DNA of 64,000 nt from Cytospora piceicola (Eukaryota > Ascomycota > Sordariomycetes > Diaporthales > Cytosporaceae), in NCBI GenBank assembly GCA_023375675.1, contig JALQBC010000064.1, positions 62,001 to 126,000 on the forward strand, given 5' to 3'. A program made the position numbers and the translations under genes. Below are positions 10,703-22,472 of the stretch, one piece after another; the first letter of the stretch is position 1, and each line of letters starts with the position of its first letter. A model generated the notes under the pieces. That model had not been told where the DNA came from. It did no database searches and worked only from the letters and a program-made list of their open reading frames with translations.

Positions 10703-13595
10703 CCTGCCTTTTTGCATTCACCACCAATTATAGACCGAGAATCAGGCTGATTGGTTGATACATCGCAGTATGGCCATACTCAACCGCACCAAGCGACACG
10801 TCAAAGTCAGCCCAGTCCCCACAACTTCCAACGCCAACAATAAAGCCAACAACAGCAACAATACGGAGAAGCAGGAGATTGTGGCGGAGACGGAGCTGTC
10901 TGGCACTCCTTTGACGGAGGACAATGCCCCTGTCGCCCCTTTCGAGAAGGCTGGAACCTGTGGCAAGGGTTGCAATATCTGCTTTCCTCAATACTTCCCA
11001 GCCTCGCGGTCCATTTCCGACAAAGAGGCCAAAGATATGACCACAGAGCTCCAGCGCGGGATCGCCGATAATTATGAATACCTCAATTCCGTTCTCACGT
11101 ACCATGCCGACAAGATCATCCAGCGGTGGAAAAAACTGTCGCAGTCCAAACGAGCCGGCCTCCTTCTGGAAATCGCCGACCTGTACCCCAACCACCCAGC
11201 CCAGGCCCATCAGTTCAATGCCAACATGAAGCCGGCCAAGGACTGGTTCATCAGGCGGATGGCCCGGGACATATCTGCTTCTCTCCCTGCCTTCTCACAA
11301 GATCGGGTCGAGTTCACAACCAAGTACATGCTTGAAATGATGCGGCCCATGGTAGTGGCCCACGCCAGAACCGTCTTTCTCGAATCTTGGCTGCTTCCCT
11401 ATCTGGACGTCGAGACCTTGAGTCAGTCACCCCTTGTCCTCTTGAGCCTCCTAAACAGCCGCACCAAACACGCACCTCACCTCTGGGCGAGCTATGACAA
11501 GATAAACATCGTTGGCGCCGAACACATCCAGGTCTTAGGAGGTCATTACAACCCCAACTGTATTAGCTTTCACCCTGACAACTATGGCGAATTATGCAAA
11601 TGGGACGGACAGTTGTGTCACAGGGGCATCGTCATCGGATACACTCAAGGCATCTATGTCCTGACCGCTCAGGGTCGGATGATGAGTTTCCTCAGAGCAT
11701 TTGTTGACCGCATTCTTGGAGACATCCAACAGCGCCATCGATGCGGCGCTGAAGGTCCAGAAGGCGAAAACACCGTCAGCAACTCTGTAGAGCAAGCTCC
11801 CCAGCCACAGCCACAGCCTCAGCCGAGATGGGAACAGCTCGTCCAGAGCCGTTTCTCCCCGCCCGGCCAAAATGTATCGAGTTCTTGGTCATTGCATGCC
11901 AACCAGCACCTCATTGCGCCGACCCGCGCCGACCCAATGGAGATCTACTCCAAGATCCGCGCGTTGCACCAGAGCGCGCTCGACAAGCTGTGGGAGCTTC
12001 AGACCGACCCGGGCTGCGTCCAGCTGGCTGTGAAGGAGCTCTGCTCCTGCTACTACTTCTATTTCCTCGACAGGGAGCAGGAGTGGGACAGGATCGTTGA
12101 CGAGGTCATCTTCCTACCCATCAGGAGGGAGAAGTGGTGGAGACAGACGCTTAAAGAGTGTGAGAGCCTTCTTGAGAGCTACAAGATGCTCGAGAAGGAG
12201 GGCAGCCAAGACAACAGACTACGCTACGACATGTCAATCCTGATACTGGAGGATTGCTGTACCGAGCAGCTAAACATGGCAATCCAGGATGTCCAGTACT
12301 CACTACCATATCAACCCGGGTTCGAGGACTGTTACGACTGGGAACAATCACGCGACGGCAAGCGGAGGGCTCCGACCATTCACGCAAAGGATTGGTTCTC
12401 CGAGGACCCATTGTTCTGGAGTCTGGACTGTTTCTGCAATGATCGTTTCCGGGACTTTTCGAGCGATCCAGTCGTATACCTTCGAGTCTTTGACGACCAG
12501 CTGCGCAAGTCCAGCGAGAAGGAGCGGAAGAGGGTTTCCCCAGCCATGATGATGCAGGTGGGTGACCTGGCTGCGATCGACGAAATCCGAACCGCCATCA
12601 AATGCACCCAGGGAATCAACCGGAATGCTGTTCTTGAATTCTGCTCCACCCCAAGGCACAAGGAAGAGTGGGATCGGCGGCAGGTCATTGCCAAAACCTT
12701 CATCAGGGTGAAGAATGACGTCTGGTGCTCCCACGACCTGGCTATCGCGTCTGCGCCCGCAGTGAAATCCCTTTGCACGAAATACCCCTGGCCAAAGGGG
12801 AAGGCAGTTCCCGGTACGCCGAAGCGAGCCGCGGATGCGCGCGATGCTCTCGCAGAGATCTGGCGTCGAATACGAAACGAGTTCAAGAAGGCCATTGTCC
12901 GGGCTTCTGCGGCGGGGCCATATACCAGAGAATGCTTGGACAACCTGTCCTTCGACCTTTCGGACAGGTACCAGGCTCTGAAGAGGCAGGAGGTAATCGA
13001 GATCGAGGCAGCTCTCCAGCTGCAGACCAGGCCGTCCGGTCATGACAAGCTCCTGCTCCCCGCAGAGGGCGTTGATTCAGACCCGCAACAGCATTGGCTA
13101 AATGTCGAAGAGTCGTATAATCTCAAGAAGTATGTGCTCCAGGATATCTCGTCAAACACGCCCAAGACCAAGACACACTGTACGAGAACTCAGCGGGCGT
13201 CTGCCACGAGCACGAAAAAGGTTGAACACCTTGAATGTTCCGAGCGGGGCGAACCAACCGATTCCACCGCCAAAGAGCGAATCACGATCAAGGCCGCCAA
13301 CCTTCCCCTGCTGCTACAAATGCTCCCAGAAGCCAACAGTCAGTTCTCTGGACTAACAGGCCCTAAACACTGGAAATGGCAACACTTTCTCGACGTCATG
13401 ATCGACAGCGGCTGTGTCATTTCCCAAGGCAGCGGGTCAGCCGTCTCGCTTGAGCACCCCTCTGGCATGGGCAGGATCGTGTTTCACCAGCCGCACCCAC
13501 AGGCCGTTATTGATCCGATCATGCTGCGTTCCATGGGGAAGAGGCTGGCGAAGTGGTTTGGGTGGAGCCGTGATACCTTTGTGGCGCGCAAGTAA
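10449..13595 (+). CDS. Large conserved fungal hypothetical protein, two exons
   Basis: Model: exon 1 10449-10645 (MDPTISSGPSSG...), intron 10646-10768 with GTAAGT donor and CAG acceptor and a CT run inside, exon 2 10769-13595; 1007 residues. The join reads GYHVVMAILNRTKRH in one frame, which explains the long open frame that otherwise lacks a good start. An in-frame ATG at 10413 would add 12 residues. A Cys cluster (CGKGCNICFPQYF) lies near residue 120. The middle is rich in Trp and charged residues (QEWDRIVDEVIFLPIRREKW), and the C-terminus (QMLPEANSQFSGLTGPKHWK ... GSGSAVSLEHPSGMGRIVFH) looks like a compact conserved domain. I know similar uncharacterised proteins in filamentous ascomycetes but no function. 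High confidence that it is a gene. Confidence 0.85.
10661..10700. repeat. CT dinucleotide run inside an intron
   Basis: About 20 CT units inside the only intron of the 1007-residue gene, between donor and branch region; may serve as an extended polypyrimidine tract and is likely length-variable. Confidence 0.9.
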
Positions 13596-15266
13596 GGGGA
13601 GGGGAGGGAGATGTTCGACGCTCTGCTCTCCGTTGAATTGATGATTTGTGCAGACTTACCGGACAGCAAGAGATGCAGATGCAAAGATGGAGAAACCCGA
13701 ACAAATCGGTGTGTTAAGTCATGCAAATCCATGGCTCTTTAACGTGTTAGGTTGCTCAGAGGCCCGTTTGCGCCGTTGCTGTTATAGAACCATGGTATCA
13801 ATGATCAGATTCCTGGCTGTGCTAGTCAAGCTACTTACATGTCTTGAAAGCTCATATGACATCATGATGTATGAAATATGAAAGCCTATTGTGAGCTTTG
13901 TTATCAAGCGACTGTCTGTCTATCCTACTAGCTGGCGGTAGCTTTACCGCCCCGTTCCGCATTACTCGCTTTGACGAGACAATGGAGGGCGCAGACCTTG
14001 GGAGGGTTGGCTTGATTCTTTTTCCTTACAAAACTCTTTTGGAAGGCGAGGCAAGTGCGAGGAAGGGGACAAGGACGGGGAATGAGGACAAGTACGAAGA
14101 GGCTGGGGACAGATGGCGCCGAGGATCAGCATCAATAAAGTCGATCCAGCTATCGATGTCTTTTCAGCTCTTTGGGGCCGGAGACGAGGTGTCGGATGTG
14201 GAGGAGGGTGAGCAGGATGAGGAGGCTGGGTCTGAACAAAAGCTTGAACCGGAAGGCGCAGGTGGTGGCGCATGGTATCAACATTGAAGTTGATACCTGG
14301 TCGCGGAGGTAGAATGGCTACTAGCGTGGGGCGTGAGTTCGTTCTCACAGCGGGTACTACACAATAAATGGCCACCAGGTTTAGTTCTGCCTGGGAATGT
14401 CATGAGCCTACTTATTTAATTACCGTGTATACCTGGATTTAGCTGTATCTCGCTAATAAGATCCTCATGGCTTCTGAGCGGCCTGATCTCGACAGTCCAA
14501 CTCCGATGATACATACATACACATACGCATACAAGAAGAGGAGGAAGAGTACGAAGCAGGAGCGGGAGGCTGAGGGAACCGGCTAAAGTCGTCCGTTCAT
14601 CTTGCCTGCTGTTCATAACAAAATGGTCACGCAGTATACCGTCAAATCGTAGCAGATATTCGTATTATATACCTAGAGGCCGAGCAGGGGAGAGTCTATA
14701 CTGCATGTGATCTATCGTCTAGCTGACCACCACTGCTGGCTCAACGACCAGCCTGGAGAGCTCGCTCGTGTGCTATATATACACTGAGAAATTGTGCCTA
14801 CTTACATGATTACCACCTTCCAAAGCTGTTACTCTGGGCAGCGGCGTCGACTACGGGTCCCCCCCCCCCATTTGTAGCCGCCGCCAGATTTCGGACGGAA
14901 GCAAACGAGTTTGACATATTATGCTGGATTGTGGACACTTGCAGCCACTGACGCCGCCTTTAGCTCGAGCTTACATGTGAAATAATTCCTCCACAGCCTA
15001 TCTCCCACCACGGAAGAAGACTTCCAGGTCCAGTGACGGTCAATGCAGCGCCCCCACCCCCAAGTCTGGCCTTTTCTTCCTCGGTATCGAAATGTATTCT
15101 GGGTGACGATGACGGCTGACCTGATGATCAATAGCATCAATGTTCTATGGCGGATAGCCCGTGCAAGAATCCGAGGACAGGAGATGACGCCGTCTCCTGC
15201 TCTTGACCCTGGTGCTCTTTCGTCGGCCAGGCATGGAAGGCTTGTAAACCCTAGTACTACGCACAC
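13596..15266. other. Intergenic, no gene seen
   Basis: Downstream of the 1007-residue gene. Several frames of up to 137 codons exist on both strands but overlap each other and show no protein character. Confidence 0.4.
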
Positions 15267-15599
15267 CATTCGGGTAGGGATGGCCACCTTGGTTTTTTTT
15301 GTTTTTTGTTTTTTATATGTTAAATTTCATATCACACAGTTTTATTTGAAAAAAACGTGGTGTTTGAAATAGCCTCTTATAAAGGGTAATATTGAGGCTA
15401 TCACCAACCCTTTTGAAAAAAGGATCTCAGGGCAGGACCTTCTAAGGGTTAGGGTAATTCTCTAGGGTACCCCCCTACATTAGTCTTCCGACCCACCAGG
15501 CATAAAAAACATAAAAAACTGTTTTTTTTTCAATAGCAATTCAAAAAACAGTGTGTTTTGAAAAAAAAAACGGTGTTTTTGGCCATCCCTACATTCGGG
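15267..15599. mobile_element. hAT-type MITE with 8-bp target duplication
   Basis: Element 15275-15591 (317 bp) begins TAGGGATGGCCA and ends TGGCCATCCCTA, a perfect 12-bp terminal inverted repeat, and is flanked by identical 8-bp direct repeats CATTCGGG at 15267-15274 and 15592-15599. An 8-bp duplication and a TAGGG/CAGGG-type end are typical of the hAT superfamily. The interior is T-rich/A-rich with no coding capacity, so it would depend on a transposase elsewhere. The perfect ends and duplication suggest a fairly recent insertion. Confidence 0.85.
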
Positions 15600-16967
15600 A
15601 CACACAGTTGGCTCAAACGTTCAAAATCATAGCCAGTTTAATTAACCGAGATGCTGCCATCTCGATATTTTCGATGGCCAATACACGGCGGGGTGAGGTG
15701 TGAATGAGGAAGAGGGGTACTGGTAACTTTCTGCTTGTGCGGTTTCTGTAATAAACGACCTGTTGGCATAATCGATGAAGCGAAGCACGCACACCCAACA
15801 ATCTGCGCAGCATTTCTGGGTCTGTGTAGGCAGTGGTGGCCGGAATTACCATAGACATGGCGGTCAACTTTATGGAGTATAGATCCTGACTATAGTTGGC
15901 CGTACTGGGCTGCATGAGCTGATGCTGGTCAGAAGGACAGGTCGTTGGCGGCTGTGTGCATCGTTCGGTAGCACCCTCGCTCGAAAGCTGGAGAAGAAGT
16001 CACTCGTTACCTTGACGTTTTCTGGATAAAAAGGGTTGTTCTGAGAGTGAGTCGTAATTGCTGATAGGCCGTGCCAATGAAAAACAGCAGGTTTTAGGCA
16101 CATGAACCAACATGCATATGCTTCGATAAGGAGGAATAACGGGTCCAAAAATTCATGATTTTGAGAATTGAGGTATTTAGGGGCGTGTTATATGTGACGG
16201 ATGCTGTAACAGTTGTATTATCCGAAGCAACCGCTTCGGTATTAAATCGAGGTCCAGTTAAGTGACAGTCAACTAATACACAACACACAGTGACTTCTGT
16301 GCATGCATTTTGGCACTTACTTGTATGGGCAGTATAGACGTATACAAAACACCCTGAACTGGTATCTAATTTGGTTCACTTGCACATGTCCCCGCCGGTA
16401 TCTACTTCTTGCAGTGAAAAGGAAAGAGAACGGAGAGTTGCACTGCCAGTATAGAAATTCGAACTGCCGCAATGTAGGATACATGAGTCGGAGGGCTCCG
16501 AGGCTGCAGATTGATCTAATTGGCTGAAAAGAGCACTCGGCCTTACAATCGCTTTTAATCATCGCTTTCAGTTAAGCAGTCAGGCAGTCTGGCAGTTGAG
16601 GTTATAATGCAGTTGCAGCGGGGCAGTTTCTTAAGCCAATCAGAGGAGGGTGTAGCGACAAGGGCTTTTACTCGATGTACAGTACAATGCAGCAGCAGTA
16701 CGAATCTCTATGTATACTGGCAGTGCGAATCTCCGCTCTCAAAGAAAACACGACATTAACGTTCCACAACAAGCACGAGCTAGCATCTTCTGAGACCGAT
16801 GTGCGTGCGAGGGTGCAATGCAGGCGGATAACAACTCTGATCCTTCGACGATCAGTTCTCCAGCCCTTAGAGCAAACTCGGTAGCCATTGCTTCCTGTGG
16901 ACCGGATTACTGATTACCGTACAGAGCCTCCATCAAGTGAGTGATTGAATGAGTAAATGAGCACTAT
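15600..16967. other. Intergenic, no gene seen
   Basis: No frame with protein character and no recognised RNA gene between the hAT MITE and the terminal-inverted-repeat element. Confidence 0.4.
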
Positions 16968-17434
16968 TATAGTGCGCGGGAGCGCTCACTGTGACAAAAC
17001 CCCATTTTCCAATAGACGTACACCGCCGTGCACGCTATATATGTAAATCTGCAAAGTCGTTAAAAGATATTTTATTAGCTTATAAAATTAAGCCTAACTA
17101 TTTAGTTATACTTATTACTTTAAATACTTACTACTTAAAAAGTATATTACTTTAAAGGCTTATGTTTTCAATATAAAGTACTTAAATTATAGAAGATACG
17201 TTAGGGTATAGTGTTTTTATTATGCTGTCTGGGTGTGTTACTTTCTAAAAGTAAACTATCTAAAGGGCCCTGCAGAATCCCCGAGGTAACTAAGCATTCT
17301 GCCGGGCGGTAAGTATTCTGCTAGGCGGTCAGGCACAGCCGGCAGGCACGCAGCCGGCAGGCAGTTTACAAAAGGGCATAGACCCTATATGCGCTGCTAT
17401 ATAAATAACTTAATAATAAAAGATAATAGTTAAA

Positions 17435-17476
17435 ACTTTAACTTTAACTTTAACCTTAACCTTAACCTTTACCTTA
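17435..17476. repeat. Seven tandem hexamers ACTTTA/ACCTTA, telomere-like
   Basis: Seven units in exact 6-base register: ACTTTA three times, ACCTTA twice, ACCTTT, ACCTTA. Each is one or two C-to-T changes from ACCCTA, the common fungal telomere repeat, apart from the final base of one unit. Confidence 0.6.
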
Positions 17477-17754
17477 TTTTACTTAAATAGTAATTATTAA
17501 CTTAAATTATTTAAATTAGTTAAATTCTCGTTAGCTTACTTATTTCTTTATTAAGTTAACTAGGTTATTTAAATATATATATATATAACTTATATACATT
17601 ATTATAATCCTACTTACTTAAGAGATATATAGTATATAAAAGCGCTTACTATAATAAAACCCTTTTTTTAATAGATATACACTACTGTACATACTATATA
17701 TATAAGTCTGTAAAGCTATTTAAACGTTATTTTATTACTTTAACCTAGTTAAAA

Positions 17755-17945
17755 CCTTAACTTTAGTTTTAATCGATTAATTAACTTAATCGATTAATTA
17801 ATTTAACTTAATTATTTAACTCGATTAATTTAATATAATTAATTTAACTTAGTTAATTTAACTTAGTCGATTTAACTTAATTAATTTAACTTAGTCGATT
17901 TAAATTAGTCGATTTAACTTAACTTCGTTAATTCGATATTTAATT
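17755..17945. repeat. AT-rich short tandem repeats (ttaacttagtcgattt)
   Basis: Imperfect tandem copies of units like ttaacttagtcgattt and ttaatttaactta inside the RIP-mutated element. Confidence 0.6.
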
Positions 17946-18249
17946 AATTCTTTTAGTCTTAAGTATTGTTTAAGTGTATAATCAGGCTAGATTCGTGGGA
18001 AGGAGTATACGTATTAAGGAAAATAGGGTTTTATCACAGTAAGCGCTCTCGCGCACTATAGGATGTGGAACTCGGAACGAAGGAGACGCGTCCACTAGCG
18101 AGACCGACCTACTTAAACCTCTCAAGAATGGCCAACCTTTATTACAGTTCCAAGTAGCTATTAGTTGATTTAACATATTGGTCCTTTCTTCCTACATCCT
18201 TTGCCTAGTATATATCAATAGTGGTTTTGTTACCAACCCCACTCCAGCC

Positions 18250-20032
18250 ATGTCTCTCAACGATGTTCCTGTCGATGTCTCTTTCGCCATCAATCCCACC
18301 AATCTCGAAGCAGTGCCCGGACTTGTGAAGGAGATCAACAAGGGAGTGGAATTATTGGCCACTGGCGGGAATGAGGCCCGTCATGATTTGATAATCAAGG
18401 CGAGATCCTTGATGCTGGCCCTGGAAACTCCAAGGGAGACCATGATCAAGCACTGCTGGGCCCAGGTGAGACGAAACAAATACCCGGAACTCTCTTTCGC
18501 CTTACAAGTGTGTGTACGTGTCTATATATACTTACAGATTCTGGATTCCAGACGGGCGCCATGGCTGGAATCAACTTGGGCATCGACACGGGCCTTTGGA
18601 ATCTCATGGCCAAGAACGGCGACAAGCCCCAGAAGGTCGCTGACCTCTCAAGGGAGCTCGGTATTGACCCGGACTTGCTCAGTAAGCTACAAATGCTTCA
18701 GATTGTCGTGTGTCCTTATGACATATACCTAGCTGTGGCGACTAACAGATGGGATAACAGGTCGATTGCTGCGTCACCTGGGTGCCATGGGCTACATTAC
18801 CGAGACAGACACAGACGAGTATCTGCCCACAAACTATACCAAGGCCTTGAGCATCCCTATAATCTCCGGTGGTTATCCCGCAATGTAGAGTGCACCATCT
18901 TCACCCCCGGGGTCTTCTTAGGCCTTAAAACTGGACCCTCCCGCGGCGCGTTGCTGCTGAATACTGATACTGTCTTCTTTTCCTCAACAGGCTTTCCGTC
19001 AGCCGTAGTGCAATCATGTTCCAGGAGTATGCGCGGGCACGCGGGTGGAAGAATCCTACGGATGCGAAAGATACATCCATGATGTTCGCCTACAAGACAG
19101 ACAAGGACATGTTCGCTTATCAGCAGGAGCGTGGGTACGGGCCACTGTTCAACGTATGTACAATTTTCTCTTCCCGGTCCGATGGTCATTCGTCTTCACC
19201 AAGCCATAGCATCTTGTTGAATTCCAGTGCCCTCAATCTAAACAAAGTCGAAGGCTTCGGGGCTGAGACTGGTGCTGCGTGCTTCGACAGTGGCGTCACT
19301 GCAAATCCTGGATTGAAGCTATGCTGACCAGAGCTTTTACAATAGCTCCACATGGGTGGATATCGGCAGGGTCGTCCACCGTGGATGACTGAGATCTACC
19401 CTGTGCAGGAGAGGCTCATCAAGGGTGCTGATACTGACCCCGAGTCACCTTTCCTCGTGGATATTGGTGGAAATGTGGGCCATGACTTGGTACAGTTCCA
19501 GTGCAGCTTTCCTGACCACCCTGGCAAGCTTATCCTCGAGGACCTAGACGTCGTCTTAAACCAGATTCCGGACCCCGAAAGGCTCCGTGCCATCAAGAAG
19601 CTGCCGCACGACTTTACTAAGCCGCAGCCAGTGAAGGGTGAGTACATGCATAGGAAGGAATTTCAAGGCGGGAACCACATTAGTCCAGGAGCAGCTACTA
19701 ATAAATCTGGTGCTTTAGGTGCTCGGGCGTACTATATGCACTCTTGTCTCCATGACTGGCCTGATGATGAATGCAACATCATACTCGGTCACATTAAGGA
19801 TGCTATGAAGCCCGGATATAGCAAGCTTCTGATCAATGAAAATGTGCTCCCGAAGCGTAACACCCATTGGGAGTCGTCGGCACTTGACATGGTTATGTTG
19901 ACGCTTTTCAACTCCAAGGAGCGTACGTATGCGGACTGGCATCACTTGGTAGAGAAACTCGCGGGTCTGAAAATTATCAAGATTTGGGATGGCGGCAAAG
20001 GTGTCGAAAGTGTGATCGAATGCGAGGTCTAG
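18250..20032 (+). CDS. SAM-dependent O-methyltransferase (fungal secondary-metabolite type), six exons
   Basis: Exons 18250-18465, 18552-18681, 18761-18884, 18991-19153, 19346-19637, 19719-20032; 412 residues. All introns have GT donors (gtgaga, gtaagc, gtagag, gtatgt, gtgagt) and CAG or TAG acceptors, and all phases match. The N-terminal half is the helical dimerisation domain (GAMAGINLGIDTGLWNLMAK, then the winged-helix part DLLSRLLRHLGAMGY across exons 2 and 3). The SAM-binding glycine motif VDIGGNVGHD begins near residue 249, and SCLHDWPDDE gives the catalytic His near 320. This is the plant COMT-like family, members of which methylate phenolic hydroxyls in fungal polyketides. No backbone enzyme lies nearby, so the substrate is unknown. 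Length is normal and nothing is broken. Confidence 0.92.
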
Positions 20033-21822
20033 TAACTACATAGTAAACTCGCCATTATAGACCCTTCCGTTCATATGAAAAGCCTAAGATCAAGCTCCTT
20101 TGGACTCACATATGCAGATAGTACCTGTATAGGTACATATACGCATACCCTCTTAGGTCCCTAACCCTCAGTGGAGATCGGCCAAGTCTTTACCCGGTGT
20201 GCCACAGCCGGCTTAACGTGAGGTCCGCATCAAGCAGCTCAGAAGAATTAGAGGAGGAACGAAGTACCAAGTCTCAAGCGGGCCTCTGAAATTATTGCTA
20301 ACGGGCTTAACCAGCAGCAGCCTGAGAGCTTTGTCGAAAAATGTAGCTCGTCGTCGTCGTTATACTACTCCTCCTCCATCCATGAATGAGCCCGCACGGG
20401 GCGACTCGCACCCAAAGCTGCTGTTACTAAACTAGCAGCGAGACCTGAGCCATATCGCCACCGTGTACTTCATCGTGACGAAGCGGGAGAGGAGAGGGGC
20501 TTACAACTGGAAATTCATGGGCCTCTGATTGAGCTATCTATATATTTCCTCTCTGGTACGCGAGTTTCCCAACCTTTCCCAACTTGCTCTCGATATTACC
20601 ACTTGGCGATCCTTCCTGAGTCCTATAGAGAGACCTACTATATCCTGAAGCCAGATCTCTAACATAATAAGCATAAAGACATGATCTGAGAACACGATGG
20701 CTACCAGATTCATAGTACGACGCTGTCAAAATGCCCGACTATCTTGGGCCTTATAGAGATTAGGGAGACATTCCAGGTCGGAACGAAATTTAGATTGAAG
20801 CAAGCGAAAGCTGAGGATTTTCCAACCCATAATCATAACACTTGACTCAGGACTTTATGACTAATAGGTTCCAGCGCATGTTTCCATGTCAACGTTTCAA
20901 CGCGTTAGGAGAGCTCATAGCCTCGTGACCGGTGACCACAACAACTATGTTGATATAATATAGTGTGGGAAGCAGGACAGGGCCATAACTCGGGTTTTTG
21001 ACCTCGACTGATTACTGTCAGAATCAGGAACAAGCCTGGGATCTAGGACATGTTCCTTGAGTGAGGCTGGACTAGGTTCTGCGAGCATCCCTTCATATTC
21101 ACTGTATATGGACAGAAGAAGACAAAAAACAATTTCTGTTTCGTGAAGTAACACAATTACACAATTACACACACACAGACACTTTGAACTCCGAGACAGT
21201 CAAGGTCATAGTCGCCAAGCAACTTCCATCAACACAGCGACCACTCCATCCTTGTTCTAATATGAACTACACACACTCTGTTCGCCTTCCAAGCACACTG
21301 CCTGCACCTTCAAAAGCACCAAACCTACCTGGAATCACAACACCAATCAAGTTGGCCTTCCATCAGACATTAACTCGTCACATGAGATTTGGCCTACTTA
21401 GCAACCATTTGCACATCCAGAAAATAGTGGCCTACCGGCTCTGCACTTGCTCTACCACCCACCTACACCTGAAGAATCCTGAACTTCAAGCTATTCATGC
21501 ACTATATGAAATGAAAGTAGGCTAATACTGCAAGGGTATGTTCATGCTTGGGACGGGGGTTTGAAATATCAAGCAGTAGATAACCAGCATCTACCACCTT
21601 TTTAATATTTTAAAGAGCGTAGTTGACCAGAAGGCCCTGTCTTAACGAGTGACTGCGATCCACCAAGGCCCCATCTCATCTATTGACTTCAATACCGGAG
21701 TGCTTAGTATCTCCTTATCTCCCAAATATTCTGTAACCTGTGTTCCCATTTTCCTCCCAGTTCAGCCAAGCCCATGCCCGCAAATGAGTCAGCTATTCCA
21801 TCTGAAATAGAAGCGGTATTAT
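20033..21822. other. Intergenic, no gene seen
   Basis: Between the O-methyltransferase and the secreted-protein gene (convergent). No protein-like frame. A run of acaattacacaattacacac at about 21160 is a minor simple repeat. Confidence 0.4.
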
Positions 21823-22472
21823 CTAAGCGGCACTGTCGAGAGCGTCCTGGATTTCTTGGACCTGGTCGGCGGTGAGGTCCTGGAACAACATAGAGTCCGA
21901 ACCCTGAGGGACCGGGTTGCCGGTGTCATAGTTGCCGGTAATAACGGTAGAGAGAGTCATACACGCAGGAGGCATTCCCTCCACCAGGACGTCTGCAGGA
22001 AAGGGTTGGGTTCGTTAGCGTTATGTTCTCGGAGCCAAATATGCACATGTGAGGAAGATGGCCAGGTGAGCTGTATTCATCATAACACGGCGGGTAGGGG
22101 ATGATATTACTCACTACCAGGAGACGGCCCGGAGAAAGTTAGAGAAGCATTGGTGAGTTGGTCGTGGCAAAGCTGCCAGGCCAACTGATTCTGTTCCTGG
22201 CGGGCCGCGACGAGCTTGTGTCCGTCCTCAGCACCAGCCGACACAGATGCGCGCTGCGCAAGCTTCTGGCGGCGCATGACCCGGCTGCTCTTGGCGCCCT
22301 CTATGGCTCCGGCGACGGTGCCACCAACATCTGAGGCGGCACTGACGGCCGAAGAGACGGCGCCAATGCCCGCCGCAGCCGCCTCAGGTATGGCTAGGAA
22401 GGGGGCGGGGCAGAATTGGACCATGGCCACAAAGGCGGTAGCTGAGATGACGGTGGTCTTAAGGGAAGGCAT
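21823..22472 (-). CDS. Small secreted protein, two exons, candidate effector
   Basis: Exons 22472-22118 and 21992-21823 with a 125-bp intron (gtagtg donor, CAG acceptor, phase 1); 174 residues. Residues 1 to about 27 are a signal peptide (MPSLKTTVISATAFVAMVQF, then Pro/Ala-rich). The next part is Ala/Gly/Ser-rich (GIGAVSSAVSAASDVGGTVA), followed by a dibasic stretch (SRVMRRQKLAQR) that could be a Kex2-type site. The C-terminal 70 residues look conserved and hold two Cys (CHDQLTNASLTFSGPSP ... MPPACMTLSTVITGNYDTG), possibly one disulphide. No domain name known to me; similar uncharacterised proteins occur in other ascomycetes. Secretion is well supported, an effector role is inference. Confidence 0.78.

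Larger units (their letters stand above)
16968..18060. mobile_element. RIP-mutated TIR element with TA flanks, nested or composite
   Basis: The left end (from 16970, TAGTGCGCGGGAGCGCTCAC) and the reverse complement of the right end (to 18058, TAGTGCGCGAGAGCGCTTAC) form an inverted repeat of about 39 bp; mismatches are C/T or G/A transitions. TA at 16968 and 18059 fits a Tc1/mariner-like target duplication. A second, heavily mutated copy of the same left end begins at 17630 (TAGTATATAAAAGCGCTTAC), in the same orientation, so a shorter copy of about 430 bp seems joined or nested. The interior is AT-rich apart from 17268-17400 and has no transposase frame. Confidence 0.7.

Noticed and set aside
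10755..10769. Start of the 1007-residue protein at 10755
   Set aside because: That codon is TTG and lies in the intron; the spliced model from 10449 has good splice sites and keeps the frame.
13898..14375. Overlapping plus (129 codons) and minus (137 codons) frames
   Set aside because: Both are low-complexity and opposite to each other, with no splice or family support.
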